NCBI GenBank assembly: GCA_034933145.1
Contig: JAYFOA010000012.1
Span: forward strand, 48,985-112,984
Direction of reading: 5' to 3'
DNA length: 64,000 nucleotides
Origin: UBA4644 sp034933145
GTDB lineage: Bacteria; Bacillota; Clostridia; Oscillospirales; Butyricicoccaceae
Part shown: positions 37,108 through 46,539 of the stretch, one piece after another
How the letters are laid out: each line of letters starts with the position of its first letter
Numbering within the stretch: position 1 is the first letter of the stretch
The notes under the pieces: generated by a model
Told to the model about the DNA's origin: nothing
Database searches by the model: none
Seen by the model: the letters and a program-made list of their open reading frames with translations, nothing else
Position numbers and translations under genes: made by a program

Positions 37108-38283
37108 TTATCTAGGACTTTTTTGGGATTCAAAATCGGCACGGACAGAACGCAGAGAATCCGGAGAAGCGATCAGATCATAGGCGGTGGCGGCAAGGAT
37201 CCGGCTGCCGAAGAGCAGCGCCGCATGATTTTCCGGGCTTTTTCCCTGAGCCGCAGCTTCTTTTGAATGTCCCGACGCCGAAATGTCTCCGTCGCTGGAT
37301 ACCCGGATACAGGCCCCGGGAATACGATAGCATACGTTCCCGAAGTCGGTAGAACCGGTCTTTTCTCTTGGCGGTGCCAGTTTTGGCGCACCGGCAAGAC
37401 GGGCGTTCTCCAGCAATAGGGCGTTAAGCGCTGGAACCGGGATACTGTTGTCCAGGTCCCGGCCACGCTGTGTTTCACATGAGGTTTCGGTCATCATTGC
37501 GGCACCGTCAAGCACTTTCTGCACTCGTGCAAGCACGCGTTCCAATTCCCCGCGGTCATAGGACCGAACGATGATTTGCGCTGCGGCATGGGCCGGTACG
37601 GCGTTTGCCGGCATTCCGCCGTCGGTGACGGCATAGTGCATCCGCACGTCATCCGGTACGTGCTCCCGCAGGCATTCAATACCGTGAAAGGCCAGAAGCA
37701 GTGCGTCCAGCGCACTGCGCCCCTGCTCCGGCCGGATGGCGGCGTGGGCACCCCGCCCCCGATAAGTGACCGTCAAGGTCGTCAATGCCATGGTACGCAG
37801 ATCGACGCCTGTACCCGTGGAACTTGCGTGCATCATGAGCGCCACATTGATATCCTGGAAGCATCCGTTTTCCAGCATAATGATTTTGCCACCCTCGGTC
37901 TCTTCTGCCGGCGTCCCGTACACCACCAGGGTGCAGGGAAGGCTCTTCGGCAGCGTTTCCCGCAGGGCGATGGCCGCGCCGAGGATTGAAGGGCCCTGCA
38001 GATGGTGACCGCAGCCGTGCCCGATCCCCTCCAGCGCGTCATATTCACAGAGAAAGCCGATGGAAGGGCCGCCGTCCCCGTTTTTCCATACGGCACGGAA
38101 GGCTGTTTCCAGCCCGCCGGCGCCCAATTCCACGGAAAATCCATTTTGACGCAGATAATCTGCGAGCAGAACACAGGCTTTGTACTCTTTCAGCCCGACT
38201 TCCGGGTTATCACAGATAAAATCCGCCATGGACAGCAGCGCATCCTTCCGGCGGTTCACCGATTCAAACAACGGTTGTTTCAT
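37108..38283 (-). CDS. M20-family amidohydrolase (aminoacylase/AbgB-like)
   Basis: A 391-residue zinc peptidase-like enzyme of the M20D type, which cleaves N-acyl or p-aminobenzoyl amino acids and similar amides. Metal-site motifs are EYDALEGIGHGCGHH (about 83-97) and GTPAEETEGG (about 130), with the dimerisation insert GRGAHAA and a late His region (SGHSKE). It starts at the ATG at 38283, overlapping the oppF2 stop by ATGA, with GAGGAGG upstream. As last gene of the second opp operon it probably acts on the imported compound in the cytoplasm. Confidence 0.88.
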   Translation of the reverse strand: MKQPLFESVNRRKDALLSMADFICDNPEVGLKEYKACVLLADYLRQNGFSVELGAGGLETAFRAVWKNGDGGPSIGFLCEYDALEGIGHGCGHHLQGPSILGAAIALRETLPKSLPCTLVVYGTPAEETEGGKIIMLENGCFQDINVALMMHASSTGTGVDLRTMALTTLTVTYRGRGAHAAIRPEQGRSALDALLLAFHGIECLREHVPDDVRMHYAVTDGGMPANAVPAHAAAQIIVRSYDRGELERVLARVQKVLDGAAMMTETSCETQRGRDLDNSIPVPALNALLLENARLAGAPKLAPPREKTGSTDFGNVCYRIPGACIRVSSDGDISASGHSKEAAAQGKSPENHAALLFGSRILAATAYDLIASPDSLRSVRADFESQKSPR

Positions 38284-39245
38284 ACGTTTTCCTCCTCATA
38301 CAGGGTACAGGCAACAAAATGGGACGGTTCCCGCTCTCGCAGTGCAGGAGAAGTGTCCCGGCATCGTGCGGATACCTGAGGACACCGGGCAGCAAACCGA
38401 CAACCGGGCGGCGGATCGATGGGATTGGTGACCTCTCCCTTGATCACTCCGGCGCCGCGTTTCCGCGGAAGAAGCCGGGGAACAGGAATAGCGGTCAGCA
38501 GTGCCTGCGTATAGGGATGCATGGGATTTTCAAACAGAAGGGCGGACGGGGCACGCTCCACGCACTGACCCAGATACATGACGACGATTTCGGTGGAAAT
38601 ATGCCTAACCACTGAAAGGTCGTGAGTGATGAACAGGTACGTCAGACCCATTTGCTCCTGCAAATCCATCAGCAGGTTGAGAATCTGTGCCTGAATGGAC
38701 ACATCGAGAGCGCTCACCGGTTCATCGCAGACGATAAATCGAGGATCCACGGCCAATGCCCGGGCAATGCCGATCCGCTGCCGCCGTCCGCCGTCCAGCT
38801 CATGGGGATAAGCGTTCTCAAACCGTTGAGCCAGACCCACGGTCTCCATCAGCGCGTCTACTTTGCTGTAAAGCTCCGCTTTGCTATGGGCGAGGCCACA
38901 GACACGGAGGGGCTCGGCAATAATGTCGCTGACACTCATGCGTGGATTGAGGGAGGAAAACGGGTCCTGGAAAATGATCTGCATCTCCCGGCGGATGTGC
39001 AGCATCTGCCGGGGTGTATAGGCCGCGATATTTTTTCCGTTATACAGCACCTCGCCGGAAGTCGGCTCTATCAACCGAAGAATGGTGCGGCCGAGCGTGG
39101 ATTTTCCACAGCCGCTCTCACCCACCACGCCCAGGGTGTCCCCCGCACCGATGGTCAGATTTACGCCGTCCACGGCATGGAGCATCCCTTTTGACGTCTT
39201 AAAATATTTTTCCAGATCCCGTGTTTCAATAAGAGGCGTGCTCAT
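38280..39245 (-). CDS. oppF: Oligopeptide ABC transporter ATP-binding protein OppF (second set)
   Basis: A 321-residue ATPase. The ATG at 39245 follows AGGAGG by 6 bases and overlaps the oppD2 stop; a longer frame of 37 extra arginine-rich residues lies within oppD2 and is rejected. Walker A is GESGCGKST and Walker B is FIVCDEPVSALD. The signature is LDGGRRQRIG, the same variant as in the first set. The C-terminal Cys motif is CRFAARCPQVSARC. Confidence 0.93.
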   Translation of the reverse strand: MSTPLIETRDLEKYFKTSKGMLHAVDGVNLTIGAGDTLGVVGESGCGKSTLGRTILRLIEPTSGEVLYNGKNIAAYTPRQMLHIRREMQIIFQDPFSSLNPRMSVSDIIAEPLRVCGLAHSKAELYSKVDALMETVGLAQRFENAYPHELDGGRRQRIGIARALAVDPRFIVCDEPVSALDVSIQAQILNLLMDLQEQMGLTYLFITHDLSVVRHISTEIVVMYLGQCVERAPSALLFENPMHPYTQALLTAIPVPRLLPRKRGAGVIKGEVTNPIDPPPGCRFAARCPQVSARCRDTSPALREREPSHFVACTLYEEENV

Positions 39246-40231
39246 ACGTTTCCTCCTTCGGCGTTCTGCTCCGCCAGGTGGCAGCGGATGAGGTGGCCGC
39301 CGATTTTCACCGCCGGCGGCGGGACCGTACGACAGCGTTCCATGCATTTGGGACACCGGTCATGGAACCGACAGCCGGCCGGAAGATCGGTGGGGTCCGG
39401 CATCAGGCCGTCAATAGGGGAAAGGCGGCGGATGTTCTTGGTCAGATCCGGGATTGAGCCGAACAGCCCGTCAGTATAGGGATGCCGGAACGAACTGTTA
39501 AAAATATCTTCGGCTGTGCCGGACTCGATGATCTCCCCGGCATACATAATGGCTACCTTGTCGCAGGTCTGTGCCACCACGCCTAGGTCGTGCGTGATCA
39601 GAATCATGGCGGTATCCAGTTTTTCTTTGAGCTCGTTCATCATGTCGAGCACCTGTGCCTGAATGGTGACGTCCAGCGCGGTCGTCGGCTCATCGGCCAG
39701 CAGCAGCTTCGGCTCGCATGCCAGCGCAATGGCAATGACAATCCGCTGCTTCATGCCGCCGGAAAACTGATGCGGATACTCGCTTTTCCGCGATGCGGGG
39801 ATACCCACCATTTCCAGCATGTTTTCTACACCGGCCGTCAGTTCCGCATGGCTGATTCCGCTTTTATGCAGATGGAGCACCTCGCCGATCTGGTCACCTA
39901 CCGGTATGGTGGGATTGAGACTCGTCATTGGGTCCTGAAAGATCATGGAGGCCATACTGCCGCGAAGCAGACGCATGTCCGCTTCGGTTGCGGACAATAC
40001 ATCAATGCCGTTGAGAAGAATGCTGCCGCTTTCCACCTTTCCGATCTTTTCGGGAAGCAGACGCATGATGCTAAGGGCCGTGGTGGTTTTTCCGGCGCCG
40101 GTTTCTCCCACCAACCCCAGGGTTTCGCCCGCCGAAAGATCAAGGTCCAAGCCGTTGACGGCAAAGACTGTACTTTCGTCAGTACGATAAATCACATGGA
40201 GATCGCGGATCTCCAAAAGCTGTTCCGACAT
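39242..40231 (-). CDS. oppD: Oligopeptide ABC transporter ATP-binding protein OppD (second set)
   Basis: A 329-residue ATPase. Walker A is GETGAGKTTT, the signature is FSGGMKQRI, Walker B is LLLADEPTTALD and the C-terminal Cys motif is GCRFHDRCPKCMERC. AAGGAGG precedes the ATG. It lies 13 bases after oppC2. Confidence 0.94.
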   Translation of the reverse strand: MSEQLLEIRDLHVIYRTDESTVFAVNGLDLDLSAGETLGLVGETGAGKTTTALSIMRLLPEKIGKVESGSILLNGIDVLSATEADMRLLRGSMASMIFQDPMTSLNPTIPVGDQIGEVLHLHKSGISHAELTAGVENMLEMVGIPASRKSEYPHQFSGGMKQRIVIAIALACEPKLLLADEPTTALDVTIQAQVLDMMNELKEKLDTAMILITHDLGVVAQTCDKVAIMYAGEIIESGTAEDIFNSSFRHPYTDGLFGSIPDLTKNIRRLSPIDGLMPDPTDLPAGCRFHDRCPKCMERCRTVPPPAVKIGGHLIRCHLAEQNAEGGNV

Positions 40232-40244
40232 ATCCGCTCCCTCC

Positions 40245-41120
40245 TTAATTTTTCAAACGGGGATCCAGTGCGTCCCGCAGGCCGTCACCGATCACATTGA
40301 GTGACATGACCGCCAGTGCGATGGCCGCGCCGGGGATCAGAATCAAATGGGGGTAGTACCGCATCTGTGTCTTACCCTCCGCAAGCATGGAACCCCATTC
40401 CGGTGTGGGTGGGGAAATGCCGAGCCCGATAAAGCTCAGCGAGGAAATTCCAAGAATGGTGCGGGCGATGTTCAACGTTGCCTGCACGATGATGGGGCCC
40501 ATGGCATTGGGCAGAATGTGCCTTAGAATGATGCGGCTGCCGCCGGTGCCACAGGCGCGGGCCGCCTCGATATAATCCTGGCCCTTAACCGTCAGGATGG
40601 CGGAACGTACCACGCGGGCAAACGCGGGAATCTGAGAAATGGCAGTAGCCAGCAGCAGGTTGAACATCCCCTGCCCCAGCGCCGCGACGATGGCAATCGC
40701 CAGCAGCGTACTGGGAATTGCCAGAAATACGTCCACAATCCGCATGAGCAAATCATCGATTTTCCCACCGTAATACCCGGCAACCGCACCGATAAGCGAT
40801 CCAACCACAAGGGAAAGCACCATGGTCAGCAGTCCAACGGATAGGGAGATACGGGCGCCGAACAGCATCCGGATAAAGATGTCACGCCCATACTGGTCGG
40901 TGCCAAACAGATGCTCGCTGCTGGGCGTTAGAAACTTGTTGGGCATGTCCATGGTGATCGCTTTTTCATAATCGCCGAAGATACTGATGTAAACGGCCAT
41001 CAGCACCATAAAGGCAAAGATGACAAGTCCCGCCATGGCCAGTTTGTTTTTGCGGAACCGGAACCAGATCATCCGCAGCTGGCTGCGTCTACGCCGTCCG
41101 GACTTTGCCGTCGCATTCAT
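40245..41120 (-). CDS. oppC: Oligopeptide ABC transporter permease OppC (second set)
   Basis: A 291-residue permease with about six membrane helices after a basic N-terminus. The EAA-like loop is EAARACGTGGSRIILRHILPN. It starts 12 bases after the oppB2 stop. Confidence 0.94.
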   Translation of the reverse strand: MNATAKSGRRRRSQLRMIWFRFRKNKLAMAGLVIFAFMVLMAVYISIFGDYEKAITMDMPNKFLTPSSEHLFGTDQYGRDIFIRMLFGARISLSVGLLTMVLSLVVGSLIGAVAGYYGGKIDDLLMRIVDVFLAIPSTLLAIAIVAALGQGMFNLLLATAISQIPAFARVVRSAILTVKGQDYIEAARACGTGGSRIILRHILPNAMGPIIVQATLNIARTILGISSLSFIGLGISPPTPEWGSMLAEGKTQMRYYPHLILIPGAAIALAVMSLNVIGDGLRDALDPRLKN

Positions 41121-41132
41121 CCTCTCCGCCCC

Positions 41133-42065
41133 CTATCCTTTTACGTACTGGGTCTTAACCCGCGGATCTATAAAGGTATACAGGATGTCCACCAGCAGGT
41201 TCATAAGACCAGCCACTACCGCCACAAATATGATGGAGGCCATGACCACCGGCGTGTCCTTCTGGCGGACCGCTGTCACCATATGCGATCCCAGCCCGGG
41301 AATTGCAAAGACCGCTTCAATCATCACGGTTCCACCTAGCTGGTGGGCGAAATTCATGCCGATAACCGTAACGATGGGGAGCAGCGCGTTTCGCAGGCAG
41401 TGCCGGAACACGATGCGCCGGCGACTGGCACCCTTGGCCTTTGCGGTACGGACATAGTCCTGACGGATGACCTCCAGCATCGTTGAACGGGTCATACGGA
41501 TAAAGGTCGCCATGGTTACCGAGGCCACCGCCAGCGACGGCAGGATAAAATGCTTCCATGTCGTGATGCCGGTGGCGGGGAGAATCCCTAGTTTCAGTGC
41601 GAACAAAAGGATCAGCAGCATACCTACAAAGAATCCTGGCATGGCGGTCAGAAACATGGCACCCATTGTACTCAAGGTATCGACAATGCTATACTGTTTC
41701 ACTGCTGAAAGAATACCAACGGGCAGCCCAATGCAGACGGCAATCAGAATGCCGAAAAAAGCGATGTAAAACGTAGTGGGAAACCGGGCGAAGATCTCCT
41801 TGAATACAGGCTGCCGGTTACGGTAGGAGTTGCCGAAGTCGCCCTTCAGGGCGTTCCCCACATATTCGGCAAACCGCACGGGGAATGGGTCGTCCAGACC
41901 CAGCTCGGCCCTCAGCGCGGCAATCTCCTCCGGCGGGGCGTCTTCTCCCAGAATTAGTCGTGCCGGATCTCCGGGCGTCAGGCTCATGATGGTAAAAATG
42001 ATGAGAGAGATTCCGAAAATCACCGGAATCATCATTAGCAGACGTTTAAAAATGTAGCGCAGCAT
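41133..42065 (-). CDS. oppB: Oligopeptide ABC transporter permease OppB (second set)
   Basis: A 310-residue permease. The ATG at 42065 (MLRYIFKRLLMMIPVIFGIS) follows GGAGG by 7 bases; the 15 residues upstream are unconserved. The TPGDPARLILG motif and the loop VRTAKAKGASRRRIVFRHCL are typical of OppB. Confidence 0.93.
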   Translation of the reverse strand: MLRYIFKRLLMMIPVIFGISLIIFTIMSLTPGDPARLILGEDAPPEEIAALRAELGLDDPFPVRFAEYVGNALKGDFGNSYRNRQPVFKEIFARFPTTFYIAFFGILIAVCIGLPVGILSAVKQYSIVDTLSTMGAMFLTAMPGFFVGMLLILLFALKLGILPATGITTWKHFILPSLAVASVTMATFIRMTRSTMLEVIRQDYVRTAKAKGASRRRIVFRHCLRNALLPIVTVIGMNFAHQLGGTVMIEAVFAIPGLGSHMVTAVRQKDTPVVMASIIFVAVVAGLMNLLVDILYTFIDPRVKTQYVKG

Positions 42066-42123
42066 GGAATTCCTCCCAGTAACGCCGTGGGGGCGGTATT
42101 CCGCCCGCACGGCCTTTCATTCG

Positions 42124-43701
42124 TCAATTGCTCCAGGCGTAGTCGAAGACGTAATGTGCCTCATTGACATTGGGCATGATGCCCGTAAGATTACTGTTAG
42201 CGGCAATGCAGACATTATCAGTCATAATGGGGATAAAGGGAACTTCGTCCCGGACATATTCGCTGACCTTCCAGTAAAGCTCCTTCCGTAGTTCGCTGTC
42301 GGAAGACGCGCGGGCTTCGTTCAACAGGGCGTCCACCTCCGGATTGCTGTAACGGAGGTAGTTGGAACCGCCGATGCTGGCGCTATTTAGGCGTCCATAC
42401 AGCACATAGTCAGCATCGGTATACCCCGCGGTAAACATATAAAGCGTAATGTCATAATTGCAATCACTAGTCACATCGGAGAGGAAGGCGGCGCGCTCCA
42501 TCAGTTCGAATTCCAAATTGATGCCGATCTTGCACAGCTGAGCCTGCAGAATCTCCGCCGGCCGGGTATAGGTAGTGCTTTGATTCAGCTTGATGGTGAC
42601 GGTCAGGCCGTCCGGATACCCCGCTTCGGCAACCAGATTTTTTGCTTTTTCCAAGTCGTAGGCATTGTTTTTGAATGCAGGGTCGTAGCCGAAAACACTG
42701 GGCACAATGGGCATTTCCACCGCTTCGCCGAACCCATCCAGCGCGCCAGCAACGATCTCGTCCCGATCAATGGCATAGCTGACCGCCTCGCGCAGCCGTT
42801 CGTCGGCAAACACCCCTGTTTCGTTGTTAAAGGCTACCACCCACATGTAGACAGAGCCGTCCCCCACAAGGAACTGTACATTATCCAGGCTTTCCAGCCG
42901 GCTGCGGTCCGCGGGATCCGGGGAATAAAGCACATCGATCTCGTTATTTTCCAGCGCGATGGCAGCGGTATTTTTGTCCGTCATGATTGCGAAAGTCAGC
43001 TCCTTGATGGTAGGCGCGCCGCGATAATAGTCATCAAAGGCCTCTAGGACGATTTTTTCGCCGCTCTTCCATTCCACAAACTTGTACGGGCCGGTACCGA
43101 CAGGCGCAGATGCGAACCCCTCGTCACCCAGCTCATCGACGGCACGCTTACTGACGATACCCATGCAGGCGGTGGAAAGGCACTGAAGCACTGGGCCGAA
43201 GGCCTGCTTCATATACAGCTTGACATGCGTATCATCCACTACTTCGGCACGGTCCATGGTGCTGCTGTAGCTACTGGTGAAAGAGGAGGCAATAGCACGA
43301 TTGAGAGAGAAGGCCACATCCTCCGCCGTCATTGTATCCCCGTTGTGGAACTTGACGTCCTGCCGGATTGCGAAGGTGATCTCCGTATTATCGGCTGAAA
43401 ACTCCCAACTTTCTGCCAGACCGGGCACCAGACCTTCACCAGGCTGATTACGGATCAGCGTGTCATAGATCTGGTACTGGACGATCCCTGTGACGGTATC
43501 ACGGGCCATATGACAGTCCAGACTGACAATGTCGGCATTGATGCTGAAAATCAGGGAGTCCCGAACGGGCTCCTGCGCATCATCACCAGACGGGGTATCC
43601 TCGCCGCCAGCGGGCGGAGCCTGCTTGGTGCAGCCGGAGAATAGCCCCGTCAGCATCAGCAGCGCCAGAACCAGGGATAGCCTTCTGCGTGTTTTGTTCA
43701 T
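42124..43701 (-). CDS. oppA: Peptide-binding lipoprotein (SBP family 5, second set)
   Basis: A 525-residue extracellular binding protein. The lipobox LFSGC places the lipidated Cys at residue 24. SBP_bac_5 motifs include DNTEITFAIRQDVKFHNGDT and LREAVSYAIDRDEIV. AAAGGAGAG precedes the ATG. It lies 26 bases after the M20 dipeptidase gene. Confidence 0.93.
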   Translation of the reverse strand: MNKTRRRLSLVLALLMLTGLFSGCTKQAPPAGGEDTPSGDDAQEPVRDSLIFSINADIVSLDCHMARDTVTGIVQYQIYDTLIRNQPGEGLVPGLAESWEFSADNTEITFAIRQDVKFHNGDTMTAEDVAFSLNRAIASSFTSSYSSTMDRAEVVDDTHVKLYMKQAFGPVLQCLSTACMGIVSKRAVDELGDEGFASAPVGTGPYKFVEWKSGEKIVLEAFDDYYRGAPTIKELTFAIMTDKNTAAIALENNEIDVLYSPDPADRSRLESLDNVQFLVGDGSVYMWVVAFNNETGVFADERLREAVSYAIDRDEIVAGALDGFGEAVEMPIVPSVFGYDPAFKNNAYDLEKAKNLVAEAGYPDGLTVTIKLNQSTTYTRPAEILQAQLCKIGINLEFELMERAAFLSDVTSDCNYDITLYMFTAGYTDADYVLYGRLNSASIGGSNYLRYSNPEVDALLNEARASSDSELRKELYWKVSEYVRDEVPFIPIMTDNVCIAANSNLTGIMPNVNEAHYVFDYAWSN

Positions 43702-43727
43702 GATTTTCTCTCCTTTTGTTCTTCTTA

Positions 43728-45131
43728 TTATAGGGCAGACTTTCGTCCGATAAAAGGCTCAGCATACAGATTTCCCGCTTCATACAGCGCAGCGATGGTC
43801 TGCTTAATACCATTTTTATAATTTTCCAGCCGTATATTTTCCTTTGCGGAGTGATGCCCGGAATCTATCGCCGCTACACCACAAGCACAGACGATGGGAA
43901 GGTCGGGTCGGACAGAGCGTAGCAGATAGGCGGGACCGCTGCCCAGTTGCGTGACAGATGGCGTAAGCGGTCTGTCGTAAACCACAGCCGAGGCCCGTGC
44001 AAGCAAGTCCCGGCAAGGATGATCCACTGACGTCCGTACAGGAAAACCGGTGGCAATAGCTCGAAGCTTCACATCTTCAAAACCCTGCTTGCGAAGGTAT
44101 CTCTCCAGCTTTTCCATCACATGTTCTGCCCGCTGATGGGGCACCATAATAAAGGACAGCCGGGCAGATGCCTCGTGTGGGACAATGTTTCGGATGCCTT
44201 TCCATGGCTCACCCGCCTCCAGGGCACAGATATTGAGAGAAGGCTCCATAAAGATTTTTTTCTTCAGCTCAAGTCCGCTCAGCCCCAGCAGAAATGCGGG
44301 GATTTCCTTACGAGCCAGCATGCCCGCCTCATCATACGGATAACCCGTCAACACACGCAAATCTGCATCCGTTACCGGGGAGACATCATCGTAAAATCCA
44401 TCGATCCGTACATGCTCATCTTCACTTTTCAGGGAAGCAAGCGCCCATGCAAGCCGCCAGGCCGCATTGGGGATTTCCGCGCCCATTCGGGCGTGCTCAT
44501 CCCCGTTGGAGGAGCGCACCGTCAGATCAACGGTTAAAGTGGAACGCACGCCAAAAGCCACTTCGGGGCTGCCATCCGGCAGAGTACGGCCGTTTTCCCA
44601 GATACAAAGGTCTGCATCGGTCAACTGCCGCAGCTGCGATGCCTCATTTCTTGCCATATGGGATAGCGCTTCACTTCCGGTCTCTTCATCCCCATCCAGG
44701 AGATAGGCGATACCCGCGGGGAGGGTTCCATCGGCCTCAAGGATGGCTTCCACGGCCTGAAGCCGGGTCAGCAGAGCACCTTTATTATCGGAGACACCGC
44801 GCCCATAAAGTCGCCCGTCCCGAATTGTCGGCAAGAAAGGCGGTGTACGCCAGTCGGCCAACGGCCCTTCCGCCACCACATCGTAATGATTATAAAATAA
44901 AATCGTTGGTTTTCCGGGAACTGCACGCCGACCGTAAAGAAAAGGGGTTTCTGCCCGCTCTCCATATTCTTTGGGGGAAATTCCCAGCTTCTTAAGCCGA
45001 TCCGTCAGAATCCCGCGTGCCTGGGACAGCCCTTCGGCGTCTCCTTTTACACTACGGACGGTGCACAGTTCACTCAGTTCATCCACGAATCGGTCGAACA
45101 TCCGGTCCACATATTGGAATGCCTGCTCCAT
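43728..45131 (-). CDS. M20-family dipeptidase
   Basis: A 467-residue zinc peptidase. Metal-binding motifs are LFYNHYDVVAEGP (about 79), GRGVSDNKGALL (about 110) and DGDEETGSE (about 146), with a late His in IDSGHHSAKENI. Length and motif spacing fit the CNDP2/PepV-type dipeptidases. It is the first gene of the second opp operon and divergent from the LysR gene, so the operon pairs import with two cytoplasmic hydrolases, one at each end. Confidence 0.88.
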   Translation of the reverse strand: MEQAFQYVDRMFDRFVDELSELCTVRSVKGDAEGLSQARGILTDRLKKLGISPKEYGERAETPFLYGRRAVPGKPTILFYNHYDVVAEGPLADWRTPPFLPTIRDGRLYGRGVSDNKGALLTRLQAVEAILEADGTLPAGIAYLLDGDEETGSEALSHMARNEASQLRQLTDADLCIWENGRTLPDGSPEVAFGVRSTLTVDLTVRSSNGDEHARMGAEIPNAAWRLAWALASLKSEDEHVRIDGFYDDVSPVTDADLRVLTGYPYDEAGMLARKEIPAFLLGLSGLELKKKIFMEPSLNICALEAGEPWKGIRNIVPHEASARLSFIMVPHQRAEHVMEKLERYLRKQGFEDVKLRAIATGFPVRTSVDHPCRDLLARASAVVYDRPLTPSVTQLGSGPAYLLRSVRPDLPIVCACGVAAIDSGHHSAKENIRLENYKNGIKQTIAALYEAGNLYAEPFIGRKSAL

Positions 45132-45184
45132 GTCTGCCTCTTCCTTTGCGTATTTGTTTCTTGTGCTCAGTGTACAGCAACTAC

Positions 45185-45212
45185 TTGAAAAACAAAAATA
45201 TTAATTTATAAT
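45185..45212 (+). promoter_or_regulatory. Sigma-A-type promoter of the LysR gene
   Basis: TTGAAA (45185-45190) and TATAAT (45207-45212) are 16 bases apart. The start codon lies 46 bases beyond the -10 box. The region is shared with the divergent operon, so LysR could act here on both; no clear T-N11-A box was assigned. Confidence 0.55.
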
Positions 45213-45258
45213 CAAATCTATAACATTTTCTTAACGAGCAAAGAAATGAGGCATCCTT

Positions 45259-46170
45259 ATGCAGCTCCGGGATATCCAGTATGTGGTAACCATCGCTGAA
45301 AAGAAGAGTTTTTCACGAGCGGCGGAATCGCTGTACACCAGCCAACCGGCGCTCAGTCAAGCTGTCAAACGTCTGGAAACCGAACTAGGCATTGGACTTT
45401 TCGCGCGCAAGCGCGGAAAGGTCACCCTGACAAAAGCAGGGGAATTGTTTGTCCAGGACGGGCAACAGATTCTAAATCTCAGCAGCCATATTGTCCGACA
45501 AATGGAAGATGTGCAAACCTTAAAGCAGGGCAGTCTGCACATAGGGATGACCCCTTTATTTGGCAGGTTTTACTTCGCGGAAACATATCATGTGTTCCAT
45601 CAGCTGTATCCTGGGGTTTCCATCACTGTTTGGGAAGAAAGTTCTTCAACGCTTGAAAATCTGGTGACTTCCGGGAAAGTGGATCTGGCCCTTTTGCCAC
45701 TCCCGCTTACCGATGAGTCCCTGACCTTTGAGCAGGTGGTTTCAGAGGAGACCTTCCTCGCTGTTCCGGCCGATCACCGAATCAACAAACTGATGCCTCG
45801 GCCAGCAGCCGGAGAGTTCGGACGGGTGGATATGGAGTTTTTCAGGGATGACGATTTTATTCTGCTTTTTTCCGGGCAGCGGCTGCGGTCACTGGGCATG
45901 GAGGCCTGCCGCGCCGCAGGCTTTGAGCCCCGCGTCGTTTTTGAGACACACTACATTGATGCGGCCAACGCATTGGTTGCTGCCGGCGTCGGCATCAGCT
46001 TCGTTCCGTATATGATTTTTACAACCCGTGCCGACAACGGCGGAGCAGTCTACTATCATATCAATGGCATCAATGCCACCCGAAATCTGGTGGCTGCCTA
46101 TGGAAAAGACGGGCAGCTTCCTCATGCGGCTCGTGAGTTTATCCGCATTCTTAGGGAGCTTATGCGGTAA
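45259..46170 (+). CDS. LysR-family transcriptional regulator
   Basis: A 303-residue regulator. It has an N-terminal winged helix (MQLRDIQYVVTIAEKKSFSR, then SQPALSQAVKRLE and LTKAGE) and a periplasmic-binding-like effector domain (about 90-300). GAGG lies 7 bases before the ATG. It is divergent from the dipeptidase-opp operon, the classic layout for a LysR regulator and its target. Confidence 0.93.
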   Translation: MQLRDIQYVVTIAEKKSFSRAAESLYTSQPALSQAVKRLETELGIGLFARKRGKVTLTKAGELFVQDGQQILNLSSHIVRQMEDVQTLKQGSLHIGMTPLFGRFYFAETYHVFHQLYPGVSITVWEESSSTLENLVTSGKVDLALLPLPLTDESLTFEQVVSEETFLAVPADHRINKLMPRPAAGEFGRVDMEFFRDDDFILLFSGQRLRSLGMEACRAAGFEPRVVFETHYIDAANALVAAGVGISFVPYMIFTTRADNGGAVYYHINGINATRNLVAAYGKDGQLPHAAREFIRILRELMR

Positions 46171-46184
46171 GTTGCGTTTCGACA

Positions 46185-46221
46185 AAAACCCCGGCGGACA
46201 GGCTGTGTCCACCGGGGTTTT
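46185..46221. terminator. Terminator between lysR and the convergent Cys-rich gene
   Basis: AAAACCCCGG(C)GGACA pairs with TGTCC(A)CCGGGGTTTT, with one internal mismatch and a 5-base loop, followed by CTTAC. A/T ends make it usable from both sides. Confidence 0.8.
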
Positions 46222-46239
46222 CTTACAAAGCTGACTTGA

Positions 46240-46539
46240 TTATTTTTTCGGGGTACGGTCGCTGACATTGCCCTCCACTAAACGAATCATAGGGTCGAGC
46301 CGTTCGTTGATCATATCATGCAGGCAATAGGGAAGGTGATCCCTGTGTCCGCGATGCAAGATAATGCAGGCCTTGCAGTCGCCGTGATGTTTACAGGGGG
46401 CGTGACAGGGGCAGTGGTCTTTCCCTTCGGCATGCACCTGAGTGAGGAATTCATCTTCCAGTTTCTGATATGTCTTTTTGTCTCCCTGTAAATAGCAGGC
46501 CAGGGCCTTCATGTAATCTTCGTTTCCATCGATTTTCAT
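46240..46539 (-). CDS. Small Cys/His-rich protein, possible metal-binding
   Basis: A 99-residue protein with GGAGG 8 bases before the ATG. The centre carries six Cys and several His in the spacing C-P-C-x3-C-x5-C-x2-C followed by HRGHRDHLPYC, which suggests a zinc or iron-sulfur site. The ends are charged helices. It resembles small conserved proteins of anaerobes with a CPC...HGDC.AC..HH pattern, but no function is assigned. It is monocistronic. Confidence 0.7.
   Translation of the reverse strand: MKIDGNEDYMKALACYLQGDKKTYQKLEDEFLTQVHAEGKDHCPCHAPCKHHGDCKACIILHRGHRDHLPYCLHDMINERLDPMIRLVEGNVSDRTPKK

Noticed and set aside
36821..37183. An arginine-rich 120-codon plus-strand frame
   Set aside because: It is an off-frame reading across the NlpC/P60 fragment and the terminator hairpin.
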